A stretch of DNA of 41,962 bases from contig PMES01000041.1 of NCBI GenBank assembly GCA_003154775.1, forward strand, positions 1 through 41,962, read 5' to 3'. Made by a program: the position numbers and the translations under genes. Positions 1-7,235 of the stretch are shown here, piece by piece. The notes below the pieces were generated by a model. The model was given only the letters and a program-made list of their open reading frames with translations. It was not told the origin of the DNA and made no database searches. The DNA is from Acidobacteriota bacterium (GTDB taxonomy: Bacteria > Acidobacteriota > Terriglobia > Acidiferrales > UBA7541). Within the stretch, counting starts at the first letter, position 1. Each line of letters opens with the position of its first letter.

Positions 1-258
1 CATCGACCGGTTGAGCTCGCACTCATTATCGGGTGGCAGGGGAAAGAAGCACACTTTTTGCAGATGCTGCGACCGAGTCTCCCACTGTTCAGACAGTTAA
101 TGGTAGTCGGACGAAACTCACCAGACGCGGACGGCATTCTCAAGCATTTCTTGAAAGAAACCAGCAAGCATATCTCGCCGGAGAACCGGGATGTAGGCAG
201 GGGCGGGTTTACTGATTTTATTGTCAATGAAGAAGGACACAATTTCTTCAAGGCCTAG
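1..258 (+). CDS. Possible C-terminal end of a gene entering from the left (unrecognised)
   Basis: The frame is open from the first base to a TAG at 256-258, giving about 85 residues with a reasonable soluble composition (…FTDFIVNEEGHNFFKA at the end). An internal ATG at 58 has no convincing ribosome binding site, so if this is coding it is more likely the tail of a longer gene starting outside the window. No family is recognised and codon use is mixed. It could equally be a chance open frame, since another frame (33-215) is also open here. Confidence 0.3.
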   Translation, partial: HRPVELALIIGWQGKEAHFLQMLRPSLPLFRQLMVVGRNSPDADGILKHFLKETSKHISPENRDVGRGGFTDFIVNEEGHNFFKA

Positions 259-373
259 AGGGCGGGCCTGATCTGAATGGATTGGAATTTGCTGAAATGG
301 CGGGCTCGAAGGGAGAACAATTGGAGACGCCGAAAAAAAGGGACTGGCAGGCGGAGAATTTACATTAGATCCG

Positions 374-439
374 ATTCCTCAGGGGCTGAAGCCCAATTCT
401 TCCAAGCCGCCATTGTCGGACCTGATGGTCCGACCCCCT
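374..439 (+). repeat. Dispersed bipartite palindromic repeat, copy 1
   Basis: Two perfect inverted repeats lie side by side. The first is GGGCTGAAGCCC at 383-394. The second is an 8-bp stem with a 4-nt loop at 415-434 (GTCGGACC / GGTCCGAC). They are 20 nt apart and flanked by ATTCCTCAG on the left and CCCC on the right. The same architecture occurs in reverse orientation at 38856-38920. Most of the gene-free stretch 259-552 is this element; I see no gene in the rest. Confidence 0.7.
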
Positions 440-552
440 AACGGAGGAAGAGGGTCCCTCAGCGCAAAGGCGAATCGAGCATTGAGCAAAGCGTCGTGAG
501 GAGGTAGGATGCGTCTCATCGGGCTCATTGCGGATTGATGGGAGGAACTAGC

Positions 553-987
553 ATGGCAGTGACAGTGAAACGCATCACGTTGTGGCGGAAAGAACTGGAG
601 AACAAGGCCGGAACCCTGGCCGGGACGCTGGAACCTCTGGCCAAGGCAGGAGCGGACCTGCAGATCGTCATGGGGTACCGCTATCCGGGGGATAACACCA
701 AAGCGGTCGTGGAGCTGTATCCGGTTGGAAACAAGAAAACGACGCAGGCGGCGCAGGGAGCGGGGCTGACAGCTTCGACGATACCGGCGCTATTCGTCGA
801 GGGCGATAACCGGCCCGGCTTGGGACACGGCATCGCGCAGGCGATTGCCGAGGCGGGCGTCAATCTGGATTTCCTTTTGGCGCAAGTGATCGGGCGAAAG
901 TATTCGGCGGTGATCGGCTTCGGGAACGACGCCGATGCGATTAAGGCAAGTGCCCTGATCAAGAAGGCGGCAGGGAAGAAAAAATAA
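553..987 (+). CDS. Tandem ACT-domain protein
   Basis: A small soluble protein of 144 residues that reads as two ACT-like modules. The first (about residues 5-55) has the pattern RITLWRKELENKAGTLAGTL followed by EPLAKAGADL. The second (about 75-140) has ALFVEGDNRPGLGHGIAQAI followed by AEAGVNLDFL. ACT domains bind small ligands, often amino acids, usually across dimer interfaces. Here there is no attached catalytic domain, so a ligand-sensing role is inferred and the ligand is unknown. ATG 553 is chosen because GGGAGGA at 540-546 is a good ribosome binding site. The in-frame TTG at 535 and ATG at 538 lie upstream of, or within, that site. The gene stands alone, about 80 bp before the thioredoxin-like gene. 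Confidence 0.75.
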   Translation: MAVTVKRITLWRKELENKAGTLAGTLEPLAKAGADLQIVMGYRYPGDNTKAVVELYPVGNKKTTQAAQGAGLTASTIPALFVEGDNRPGLGHGIAQAIAEAGVNLDFLLAQVIGRKYSAVIGFGNDADAIKASALIKKAAGKKK

Positions 988-1030
988 ACACACGAGGAAT
1001 CCGCCGGCGGAACAATCTAATGCCAGGTAC

Positions 1031-1058
1031 TTGACCAGGGCTTCGCTGCTTGTGATAG
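1031..1058 (+). promoter_or_regulatory. Candidate promoter for the thioredoxin-like gene
   Basis: TTGACC at 1031-1036 and TGATAG at 1053-1058 are spaced by 16 nt. The predicted start of transcription (about 1065) falls within a few bases of the ATG at 1068, and no Shine-Dalgarno sequence is visible, so the mRNA may be leaderless or nearly so. The -10 match is only moderate. Confidence 0.35.
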
Positions 1059-1067
1059 ATTTCGCGC

Positions 1068-1589
1068 ATGATGGCGAAAAACATTCTTGCGCGATTGACG
1101 GTCCTCTCGGCATTGCTCCTGTGCGTGCTGGCGATGTTTGGCGGCACGAAAGATAGGGAGCCCGCGCCACGCTTCCATGCCAAAACCATGGATGGGCAGA
1201 ATTTCAGCAACGAATCGATCAAGGGAAAAGTGGTGCTGTTCGAGTTCTGGACGACGTGGTGCGGCTATTGCGTGGGCGAAGCGCCGTTCGTGGACCAGCT
1301 CGCGCAGGAATTCAAGGATAAAGGATTGATCGTGCTGGCGGTGGATGTCGGCGAGTCCAAGAAGACGGTGAAAAAGTATCTGGAGGAGCACCCGCGCTCC
1401 TGCCCCATCGTGTTGATGGAAGACACCAACCTGGCCGCGATGTATGCCGCGACGGTGTATCCGATTTATGTGCTGATTGATCGCGATGGGTACATTGCGG
1501 GGACACAACGCGGGGCGGCGGGAGAAATGGCATTGCGGCGATTCCTCAGGCGCGCCGGGATTGGCAGCGACTCCGACACAGAGAACTAG
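1068..1589 (+). CDS. Membrane-anchored TlpA/ResA-like thioredoxin-fold protein
   Basis: 173 residues. An N-terminal hydrophobic segment (about residues 8-25) acts as an anchor or signal, so the thioredoxin fold should sit in the periplasm. The redox motif is W-C-G-Y-C (Cys65 and Cys68), preceded by FEFWTTW. A cis-proline is expected at Pro132 (TVYPIYVLID). This fits the AhpC/TSA-Redoxin branch (TlpA, ResA), which reduces disulfides of exported proteins or cytochrome c apoproteins; the partner here is not evident. No cytochrome c maturation genes are nearby. ATG 1068 is directly followed by ATG 1071, either of which could be used. The stop codon overlaps that of the convergent HD-domain gene within a shared CTAG at 1586-1589. 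Confidence 0.85.
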   Translation: MMAKNILARLTVLSALLLCVLAMFGGTKDREPAPRFHAKTMDGQNFSNESIKGKVVLFEFWTTWCGYCVGEAPFVDQLAQEFKDKGLIVLAVDVGESKKTVKKYLEEHPRSCPIVLMEDTNLAAMYAATVYPIYVLIDRDGYIAGTQRGAAGEMALRRFLRRAGIGSDSDTEN

Positions 1590-2167
1590 AGAGAGCCGCG
1601 CAGGCCGAGGGCGTCGGCGTGTTCGCGGAGGGCCTGGATACAGAAGGCGATGTGCTCGTCCAGGGGAATGCCGAGTTCCGCGGCGCCCTTGATGACGTCT
1701 TCGCGGCTGACGCCGCGGGCGAAGGCTTTATCCTTCATGCGTTTTTTCACCGAACTGACTTCCAGATCAAGAATGCTTTTTGAAGGGCGAACATAAGCGC
1801 AAGCGGTGAGAAAGCCGGCGAGTTCGTCGCAAGCGAAAAGGGTGTGTTCGAGGAGCGACTCGCGCGGCACGCCGCAGTAGTCGGCGTGGGAAAGAATGGC
1901 GCGTATCATCTCTTCGGGATAATGATGCGCGCGGAGGATGTTGGCGCCTTCCGAGGGATGCTCGCGATCGAGAGAATGCCCGCTGTTGGGCCAGCGTTCG
2001 TAGTCGAAGTCGTGAAGCAGCGCGGTGATACCCCAGAATTCCTGATCGGCATTGTGCTTTTTGGCGTAAGCGCGGACGCAGGCTTCCACGGCCAGCATGT
2101 GCTTGCGAAGGCTTTCGGATTGCGTGTATTCGCAGAGGAGATTCCAGGCGTCTTCACGAGAAGGCAT
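1586..2167 (-). CDS. HD-domain hydrolase
   Basis: 193 residues with the metal-binding set of the HD superfamily: His23 (RKHMLAVE), the His52-Asp53 pair (ALLHDFDYE), His64 and His70 (NSGHSLDREH), and His94 (ILSHADYCG). This is the small stand-alone 'HDIG/hydrolase' type often annotated as a putative nucleotidohydrolase or phosphohydrolase. HD enzymes hydrolyse phosphoester bonds of nucleotides or second messengers; the substrate cannot be deduced. No membrane segment or sensory domain is attached. It is convergent with the thioredoxin-like gene. The long gap upstream (2168-2522) should hold its promoter and that of the divergent regulator. Confidence 0.8.
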   Translation of the reverse strand: MPSREDAWNLLCEYTQSESLRKHMLAVEACVRAYAKKHNADQEFWGITALLHDFDYERWPNSGHSLDREHPSEGANILRAHHYPEEMIRAILSHADYCGVPRESLLEHTLFACDELAGFLTACAYVRPSKSILDLEVSSVKKRMKDKAFARGVSREDVIKGAAELGIPLDEHIAFCIQALREHADALGLRGSL

Positions 2168-2522
2168 AAGGGGGAGACCTCCGACAGAAGGGATAGGATA
2201 CCGAAAAAGGGGCGCGAAGTGCCGAATTGAAAAGGATGGTCAGAGGGTAAGCGAAGCACAACATATAGTTGTGAGGTGGTAAGAGGAACGCAAGGGGCTG
2301 AGGATTGCCGAACGGCTTGTACGGGAGTACAGGCGAAAACACGCCGTAAACAGGGACGATTTCGGGCGTTGCCGACATAAAATAGCTAAAAATACTCTTG
2401 ACAGCGAATGTAAATTCAAGCCACACTCCCATCGCGCCAGTAACTGCCTTCCCCCCCAAGAACGTTCCGACGTTCCTCACCTATCCGCGCGCCGGAAAAA
2501 ACAAGTCAAACGAGGAGTTCCG
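2168..2522. other. Divergent intergenic region with a short perfect inverted repeat
   Basis: This 355-bp gap separates the HD hydrolase (leftward) from the zinc-ribbon/XRE regulator (rightward). A perfect 6-bp inverted repeat with a 5-nt spacer, CACAAC-ATATA-GTTGTG, sits at 2257-2273 and has the shape of an operator for a dimeric helix-turn-helix protein. A TTGACA at 2398-2403 has no acceptable -10 partner, so no promoter is called. No convincing small gene was found. Confidence 0.35.
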
Positions 2523-3278
2523 GTGTCGGCACAAATGGAAAAAGAAGCGACGATGAATTCATTGGAAATGGACCGGGAAGTCATACGCTGCAAAACGTGT
2601 GGACTGGTCCAATACCGGACGCGCACCGGCAACTGCCGTCGCTGTGTGCGTGCTCTGCCTCAGCGGATGGAGTATCTGATTCCGCAGGAGGCGCCGCAGG
2701 AGCAGGAAGCCGCGGAGGTGATAACGCCGAAGTTTCCGAATCAGGAGACGGTCGAGAATATCGGCCAGCGGATTCGACAACTGCGGGAATCGCGAACGAT
2801 GACGCAGAGCCAGCTCCAAGCGCGCTCGAAAGTGAGCCGATCGTACTTATCGCGCATTGAGAGCGGGCAGATGACGCCGAGCCTCGGCACGCTGGAGAAA
2901 ATCTCCGAAGCGCTCAACGTGGGGCTGAACCGGTTCTTTATCCCGGAGTCCGACGGCGAAGCGCTGCTGGAAGATCCCTTCATTCAGGGGTTGCGGCCGT
3001 TCCTGCGGCAACTGGATTGGGAACAATGGCAATCGATTCTGAAGAGACTGCAGGCGATCAGCGACCACGTGAATGCGGCGCCGATCACCCTCCGCCCTAT
3101 CGGTAACCCGGCACGGCTGCCGCAGCCCGCGCCGGCGAATGGCAACGGGCAGTTCGGGCACATCGGACACGCCAGCCATTCGAATGGGCTCGTACCCGCG
3201 CAAGCCCATGGCCAGCCGCAGGGCTATCCGCTGCGGCGTCCGGGAATGCCGGTGTTTCAGCGCCCCTTGGCGCGCTAA
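2523..3278 (+). CDS. Zinc-ribbon plus XRE-type helix-turn-helix transcriptional regulator
   Basis: 251 residues in three parts. Residues 20-45 form a four-cysteine zinc ribbon (Cys23, Cys26, Cys38, Cys41). Residues about 80-140 are a Cro/CI-type HTH_3 domain (IGQRIRQLRESRTMTQSQLQ, then SYLSRIESGQMTPSLGTLEK). The last ~75 residues are Pro/Gly/Asn/His-rich and probably disordered. The start is GTG 2523 with GAGGAG at 2512-2517; ATG 2535 is an in-frame alternative. DNA binding is well supported. The target is unknown; autoregulation through the inverted repeat at 2257-2273 is possible. Single gene, ended by a strong terminator. Confidence 0.85.
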   Translation: MSAQMEKEATMNSLEMDREVIRCKTCGLVQYRTRTGNCRRCVRALPQRMEYLIPQEAPQEQEAAEVITPKFPNQETVENIGQRIRQLRESRTMTQSQLQARSKVSRSYLSRIESGQMTPSLGTLEKISEALNVGLNRFFIPESDGEALLEDPFIQGLRPFLRQLDWEQWQSILKRLQAISDHVNAAPITLRPIGNPARLPQPAPANGNGQFGHIGHASHSNGLVPAQAHGQPQGYPLRRPGMPVFQRPLAR

Positions 3279-3303
3279 GAAAAATCTCGCGAGTGGTTAT
3301 TGA

Positions 3304-3348
3304 CAAAGACGGCGCTCTGGAAAGAACCGGGGCGCCGTCTTTGTTTTT
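3304..3348 (+). terminator. Rho-independent terminator of the XRE regulator gene
   Basis: A 12-bp perfect stem (CAAAGACGGCGC at 3304-3315 with GCGCCGTCTTTG at 3332-3343) and a 16-nt loop are followed by TTTTT at 3344-3348. The gene's stop codon is 26 bp upstream. On the minus strand the stem lacks a good T-run, so it mainly serves the plus-strand gene. Confidence 0.9.
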
Positions 3349-3369
3349 GGGAGGCCAGGTTTCAGGGGA

Positions 3370-4095
3370 TTATTCGCGGACGACGACGACTTTGGCGGAG
3401 GGCACTTCGAGGCGCATGAGACGATGGTTGGTGTCGAGGTAGAGGACGATTTCGAGGTCTGACGTGGTGACTTTGAGGCCTTCGTAGGCCTTGCCATCGG
3501 CGCTGACGGCGCCGACCCAATCAACAGTGACGGTGCCGGGTGTGAGTTCCTGGGGGATGAGGACAGAGTAGCTTTGCGTGCCGCGGCGGGACCAATCGTA
3601 GACGCGGGCGAGGACAGCGTACTGGTAATAGAGATTGTTGTCGAGAACGACGATGAAAGGAGAACCAAAGGAGAGATCCTGCTCAAAAGCGTGGGCCCCC
3701 TGCATCTGGAGGGTGATTTTGGCTATGCCATTGGCGAAAAGAATGTGCGCGCCATTTGTTTTTTCAGCTTGGGAAGTCCACTCATAGCTGATGGGAGCGC
3801 CATCGGGCTGAAGCGTGAGCGTGCCGGTGACGGTGGAGGCAGCGCCTTGGGGAGGATTGATTTTGGTGGTGCCTTTGGCGATCCAACCGCCGCCGGAAGA
3901 GGTGATCTCAAATTCCTCCCGGCCAACGGACTTGCCATCGAGCAGGATGTTGAGCTTGCCTTTGTCCGGTGAAAAGACGGAGCCGGCCGGCCCTTTTTTC
4001 TGGGCGGCGTGGGCGAGCAGGCCGAAAGCGAGGAAAGAAAAAAGCGCGGCTGTGAAGATGGCGGGTGATTTTCGCCTCAGTGAATTTTTCCGCAT
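3370..4095 (-). CDS. Exported protein of unknown function
   Basis: 241 residues with a clear signal peptide: basic start (MRKNSLRRK), hydrophobic core, and likely cleavage after LLAHA near residue 31. The mature part is rich in beta-strand patterns and has no cysteine pair, lipobox or recognisable catalytic motif. Its layout (LNILLDGKSVGREEFEI at the start, repeated amphipathic strands, ending LMRLEVPSAKVVVVRE) resembles small periplasmic beta-barrel/LolA-like or DUF3108-like folds, but this is only an impression. It starts 10 bp after the stop of the shikimate kinase gene, so it is probably the last cistron of the sigma-factor operon and may be an envelope protein controlled by it. Confidence 0.7.
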   Translation of the reverse strand: MRKNSLRRKSPAIFTAALFSFLAFGLLAHAAQKKGPAGSVFSPDKGKLNILLDGKSVGREEFEITSSGGGWIAKGTTKINPPQGAASTVTGTLTLQPDGAPISYEWTSQAEKTNGAHILFANGIAKITLQMQGAHAFEQDLSFGSPFIVVLDNNLYYQYAVLARVYDWSRRGTQSYSVLIPQELTPGTVTVDWVGAVSADGKAYEGLKVTTSDLEIVLYLDTNHRLMRLEVPSAKVVVVRE

Positions 4096-4105
4096 GGCAT
4101 CCCCC

Positions 4106-4708
4106 TCAGGACTGCGGGTTTTCTACGGCTGAATGAGAATTCGGGATCTGGCCGGTGTCACCGGCAATGCCGCGACGCAAAATTTCGGCGACTACCGCAG
4201 CGGGGTCGCCGGAACTATCAACGCGAAAATCAGCGAGCTCATAGGAAGGGAGGCGCTGGGCGTGGAGCGCGCGGAAGCTGGCTTCGTCGCGAAACAGGGG
4301 TCGTCCGGTCATGGTCATGCAGCGGGAGAGAAGGACTTCGATGGGCGTATCCAGCCAGATGACGGGGATGCCGGAGTTGCGCAGGAATTCGGGGGCCCCG
4401 GGTTGCGCGTATGTGCCGCCGCCGAGGGCGAGGATGGTGGGTTCGAGGCGTTCGGCGGCGCGGCCCAGGGCCAGGTGAAGTTGATCGGCTTCCAATTGGC
4501 GGAAAGCGGGTTCGCCATGGCGCTCGAAGAAATCCGGGATCATAATGCCTGCCACCTCCTCGATTTTTTCGTCGAGATCAACGAAGCGCCAGCCGAGCTG
4601 TTTGGCAAGGCGGGAGCCAATCGTGCTTTTGCCGGAACCCATGAAACCGGCGAGGCAGATAACAGGTGTGCGCGGTGGCACACCGCGAGCGCTAAGAGGT
4701 GAATTCAC
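4106..4708 (-). CDS. aroK: Shikimate kinase
   Basis: 200 residues. The enzyme phosphorylates shikimate at the 3-hydroxyl with ATP in the aromatic amino acid pathway. Visible motifs in order: Walker A GFMGSGKST (residues 21-29), the DxD-type metal/substrate site FVDLD (Asp44, Asp46), substrate residues in FRQLE (Arg70, Glu73), the GGG of ALGGGTY (96-98), the lid TGRPLF (Arg136), and the adenine-side RLPSYELAD (152-160). All key residues are present. The start used is GTG 4708; no strong ribosome binding site is seen and a start a few codons inside is possible. It lies 18 bp after the DUF4097 gene in the same direction, an unusual place for aroK; other shikimate pathway genes are absent from the window. 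Confidence 0.93.
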   Translation of the reverse strand: MNSPLSARGVPPRTPVICLAGFMGSGKSTIGSRLAKQLGWRFVDLDEKIEEVAGIMIPDFFERHGEPAFRQLEADQLHLALGRAAERLEPTILALGGGTYAQPGAPEFLRNSGIPVIWLDTPIEVLLSRCMTMTGRPLFRDEASFRALHAQRLPSYELADFRVDSSGDPAAVVAEILRRGIAGDTGQIPNSHSAVENPQS

Positions 4709-4726
4709 AATTCTGGAAAGCGCAGA

Positions 4727-5611
4727 CTAATCGCGCTTCAGAATTCGAATTGTACCACTGTAGGAAGAGAGTTCTACCTTGGCGAGGCCGAGACCCACCG
4801 TACCAAACAACCCCTTGCTGAACTTGCCGAGGGAGTGGTGACTGCCGTGAGTATCAGGCTTGACGAATGCGGCGGCCTGGTTGTCCACAGTACCGAGGAG
4901 CGTCTGGGCCTTCAGATCGAAGGAGTCATTGCCGGAGAAGCGGACTTCGACGAGGCCGCGGCCGCTGTTCATGCTGTACATGCCGGTATGGACGAAATCG
5001 CCGTCGTAGAGAATGTTGCCGGTCGTGGTCATCAGATTCACGCTGGTCAGGGCGGGCTGGAGGATCTGCACGTTGCCGCTGATGGAAGTGAATTCGAGTT
5101 TGCCCGCGCATTGCGTGCAAATCAACGTGCCGCCGGTGGTCTTGACGATGATGTAGCCGGAGACTTCCTTCAGATGAACATCGCCCGCGACGCTCTGCAG
5201 CTTCATGTCGCCGCTGACCTGCTCGACGTAGATGAGGCCGGTCTGGGTGCGGAGCTGGAGTTCCGTCTGCTCCGGAACGGTGAGCTGGAAGTTGGCCTCG
5301 ACTTCGTGGGGCTCCCCGGTTGTCTCGAGGGAATTGGCGTTGATTTCGATGCGATCGCCGACCTGCTCGATGTCAATGGCAACCTTGCCGGGAGCGGACG
5401 TGCTGCTGACCACGACTTCCGGATTCTTCCAGGATTTGACTTCGATGCGCCCATTGACGATGTTTTGAAGAACGACGAAAGGGCGAGCCTTCACGGCAAA
5501 ATGGCGTTCCTGGTGTTCGGGGCTGCCGCCCCAAACAGGCGCGGCGGCACAGAAGAGCAGCCCCGTGCTGAGGGCTGAGAAGGCGATAGTGCGAATTGCG
5601 TGCGGCTGCAT
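4727..5611 (-). CDS. Exported DUF4097-type beta-helix protein
   Basis: 294 residues with a signal peptide (hydrophobic core about residues 8-27). The mature protein is a regular series of short strands with the DUF4097 rhythm: NGRIEVKSW, TGLIYVEQVSGDMKLQSVAG, VSGYIIVKTTGGTL, SISGNVQIL, TTGNILYDG. This indicates a right-handed parallel beta-helix of the 'putative adhesin' family. Such proteins commonly sit beside ECF sigma/anti-sigma pairs or PspC-type regulators and are thought to act in envelope stress sensing or surface structure; the molecular role is not established. Here the gene begins 1 bp after the anti-sigma stop and ends 18 bp before aroK, so it is co-transcribed with both. Confidence 0.85.
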   Translation of the reverse strand: MQPHAIRTIAFSALSTGLLFCAAAPVWGGSPEHQERHFAVKARPFVVLQNIVNGRIEVKSWKNPEVVVSSTSAPGKVAIDIEQVGDRIEINANSLETTGEPHEVEANFQLTVPEQTELQLRTQTGLIYVEQVSGDMKLQSVAGDVHLKEVSGYIIVKTTGGTLICTQCAGKLEFTSISGNVQILQPALTSVNLMTTTGNILYDGDFVHTGMYSMNSGRGLVEVRFSGNDSFDLKAQTLLGTVDNQAAAFVKPDTHGSHHSLGKFSKGLFGTVGLGLAKVELSSYSGTIRILKRD

Positions 5612-5612
5612 A

Positions 5613-6338
5613 TTAGTGCTCGCTCCCTCCGCTATCCATCATAGCGGCCAATAACTCGGCTTTTTGCTGGTAAGCGCTTTCGAGATATTCGCGGGCCAGC
5701 AGATCGCCAGGATGCTGCTTCAAGTGCTGCTGGCATTCGGCAATAAATTCGTTCACGGTGCGGAGATTGTCGCGAAGGGAGGCATCGACGGTGGCATTGC
5801 CGGCGAGCTGCATATTGGGGACATCGAGTTCGGCCTGATTGAGAACCACACCGCCATTGGCCATGGCTTCTTCGGTGGGAGAAGGACGCGGAGTCAGCGA
5901 AGAATCCTCGACAGGCGGAGCGACGGGCGAGGTCACAGGCGCGGCAACGGGAGAATTAGAGGTTCGAGCAACCGGCTGCGGGATGGGACTCCGCGACAAG
6001 AAAACGGCCGTAACAAAAAGAACGATGCCCGCGCCCGCGGTGGCCAAGGTGCGCGGTCTGAGCCAAGCTGTAAAGCTCTGCCACCAGGGCGTGCCCGCAG
6101 GAAGTCCGACGGATTCCCTGATTATGCCTTCGGCGGTGAGTTGGGCCCGCAAAGAAATCCAGAGGCGCTCGGGCGGATTGGCATCGGCCGGGAGTTCGTG
6201 GGCAAGCGATTGAATGGTGGTGAGGTCGGCGAAGAAATCGTGGCAGGCCGAACATTCCGCGAGGTGCGCACGCGCAGCCGGAGGCAGAGGGGCGAGACCT
6301 TCGTGCTCCAGAACGGCTTCTAATTCCTTACACTGCAT
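5613..6338 (-). CDS. Zinc-binding anti-sigma factor (zf-HC2 family), membrane-bound
   Basis: 241 residues from ATG 6338, preceded by GGAG and giving the usual N-terminus MQCKELEAVLEHEG; an upstream in-frame start at 6392 would add 18 residues and looks less likely. The cytoplasmic N-terminus has the zinc motif Cys3 … His-x3-Cys-x2-Cys (HLAECSACHDF). One membrane helix (about residues 97-117, TAGAGIVLFVTAVFL) is followed by a Pro-rich periplasmic linker and a helical C-terminal region (about 170-240). The arrangement is that of a ZAS-domain anti-sigma factor that holds its cognate ECF sigma at the membrane. The partner is encoded immediately upstream, about 100 bp from this start. Confidence 0.88.
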   Translation of the reverse strand: MQCKELEAVLEHEGLAPLPPAARAHLAECSACHDFFADLTTIQSLAHELPADANPPERLWISLRAQLTAEGIIRESVGLPAGTPWWQSFTAWLRPRTLATAGAGIVLFVTAVFLSRSPIPQPVARTSNSPVAAPVTSPVAPPVEDSSLTPRPSPTEEAMANGGVVLNQAELDVPNMQLAGNATVDASLRDNLRTVNEFIAECQQHLKQHPGDLLAREYLESAYQQKAELLAAMMDSGGSEH

Positions 6339-6438
6339 ACTTCCAACTCCGTAGGGAGAGGCGCTGGGTAGCCCTCCCCGAAAATATTCCATAAGAACTT
6401 GCAGCGCGTTCCGACCTGGAAAGAATCTTCATCGTAGC

Positions 6439-7167
6439 CTAATCCACCGAGCCCGTCTGGGACTTGGCGGCCTGGCGTTCCTGGCGGGCCTGGTCCCGGA
6501 CCTGTTCCTGGAGGAGTTCGCGAAGGCGGGTACGTGCTTTGTGCAACTGCGATTTGGAATTACCCACCGAACAGCCCATGATGTTCGCGATCTCATTGTG
6601 CTCAAAGCCCTGGACGTCGTGAAGAACGAACACGGTCTTATAACCTGGAGGAAGTTGCTCAATCGAGCGTTCGAGGTTCACCCTGTCCACGGCGCCGGAC
6701 AACCGCAAATCGGCAGCGCCGACATCGCGTTTTGGCCCGCTATTCTCAGCGTCCGGGTCAATCGTCTCTTCCAGGGAATCGGTCGGCAGTGATTTTTTCC
6801 GGAGGCGCATGAGCACGACGTTGACGGTCATGCGATGCAGCCAGGTGGAAAAGGCCGATTCACCCCGAAAAGTGCCGATCTTGCGGAAGAGCTGAAGAAA
6901 AGCCTCCTGCGCGAGATCTTCCGCATCCGCCGGGTTGCTGACCATGCGCAAGCACAAGGCGTAAACCCTGCGGCTGTGCATTTGGTACAGGAACTCGAAA
7001 GCGGCGGCATCCCCGGCTTGCGCGCGGCGGATGGCCTCCGCCTCGGTCCACGCTACCGGCTCGGTTGGTCTTTGACGGGCCAACTGTGCAATAGCGGCGC
7101 TACTACCCTTTCGGATGCGCCGAATCCCTCCAAGAGTTGTACCTGACATGACGTTGGAGGCGCACAT
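6439..7167 (-). CDS. ECF-subfamily RNA polymerase sigma factor (RpoE-like)
   Basis: 242 residues. Region 2 spans about residues 55-127 (FEFLYQMHSRRVYALCLRM, then NPADAEDLAQEAFLQLFRKI and FSTWLHRMTVNVVL). Region 4 spans about 165-218 (LERSIEQLPPGYKTVFVLHD, EIANIMGCSVGNSKSQLHKA, RTRLREL). Region 3 is absent, as expected for ECF factors. A ~45-residue N-terminal extension precedes region 2; ATG 7149 is an alternative start and neither start has a clear Shine-Dalgarno. The gene heads a run of sigma, anti-sigma, DUF4097, aroK and secreted protein. Autoregulation is usual for this class but I could not identify its promoter with confidence. Confidence 0.93.
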   Translation of the reverse strand: MCASNVMSGTTLGGIRRIRKGSSAAIAQLARQRPTEPVAWTEAEAIRRAQAGDAAAFEFLYQMHSRRVYALCLRMVSNPADAEDLAQEAFLQLFRKIGTFRGESAFSTWLHRMTVNVVLMRLRKKSLPTDSLEETIDPDAENSGPKRDVGAADLRLSGAVDRVNLERSIEQLPPGYKTVFVLHDVQGFEHNEIANIMGCSVGNSKSQLHKARTRLRELLQEQVRDQARQERQAAKSQTGSVD

Positions 7168-7235
7168 ATGCAGGAATAGGAGGCGGAAAGCTCTCCAAGG
7201 GTTGCATGAGGTGCGGCCACGCCAGCAGGCCGAAC

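Noticed and set aside
2398-2425. TTGACA promoter for the XRE regulator
   Set aside because: No acceptable -10 hexamer occurs 15-19 nt downstream.
7168-7235. ECF-type -35 (GCAACC) ahead of the sigma gene as an autoregulated promoter
   Set aside because: The -10 partner is not distinctive and the Acidobacteriota ECF consensus for this group is not known to me, so no call was made.
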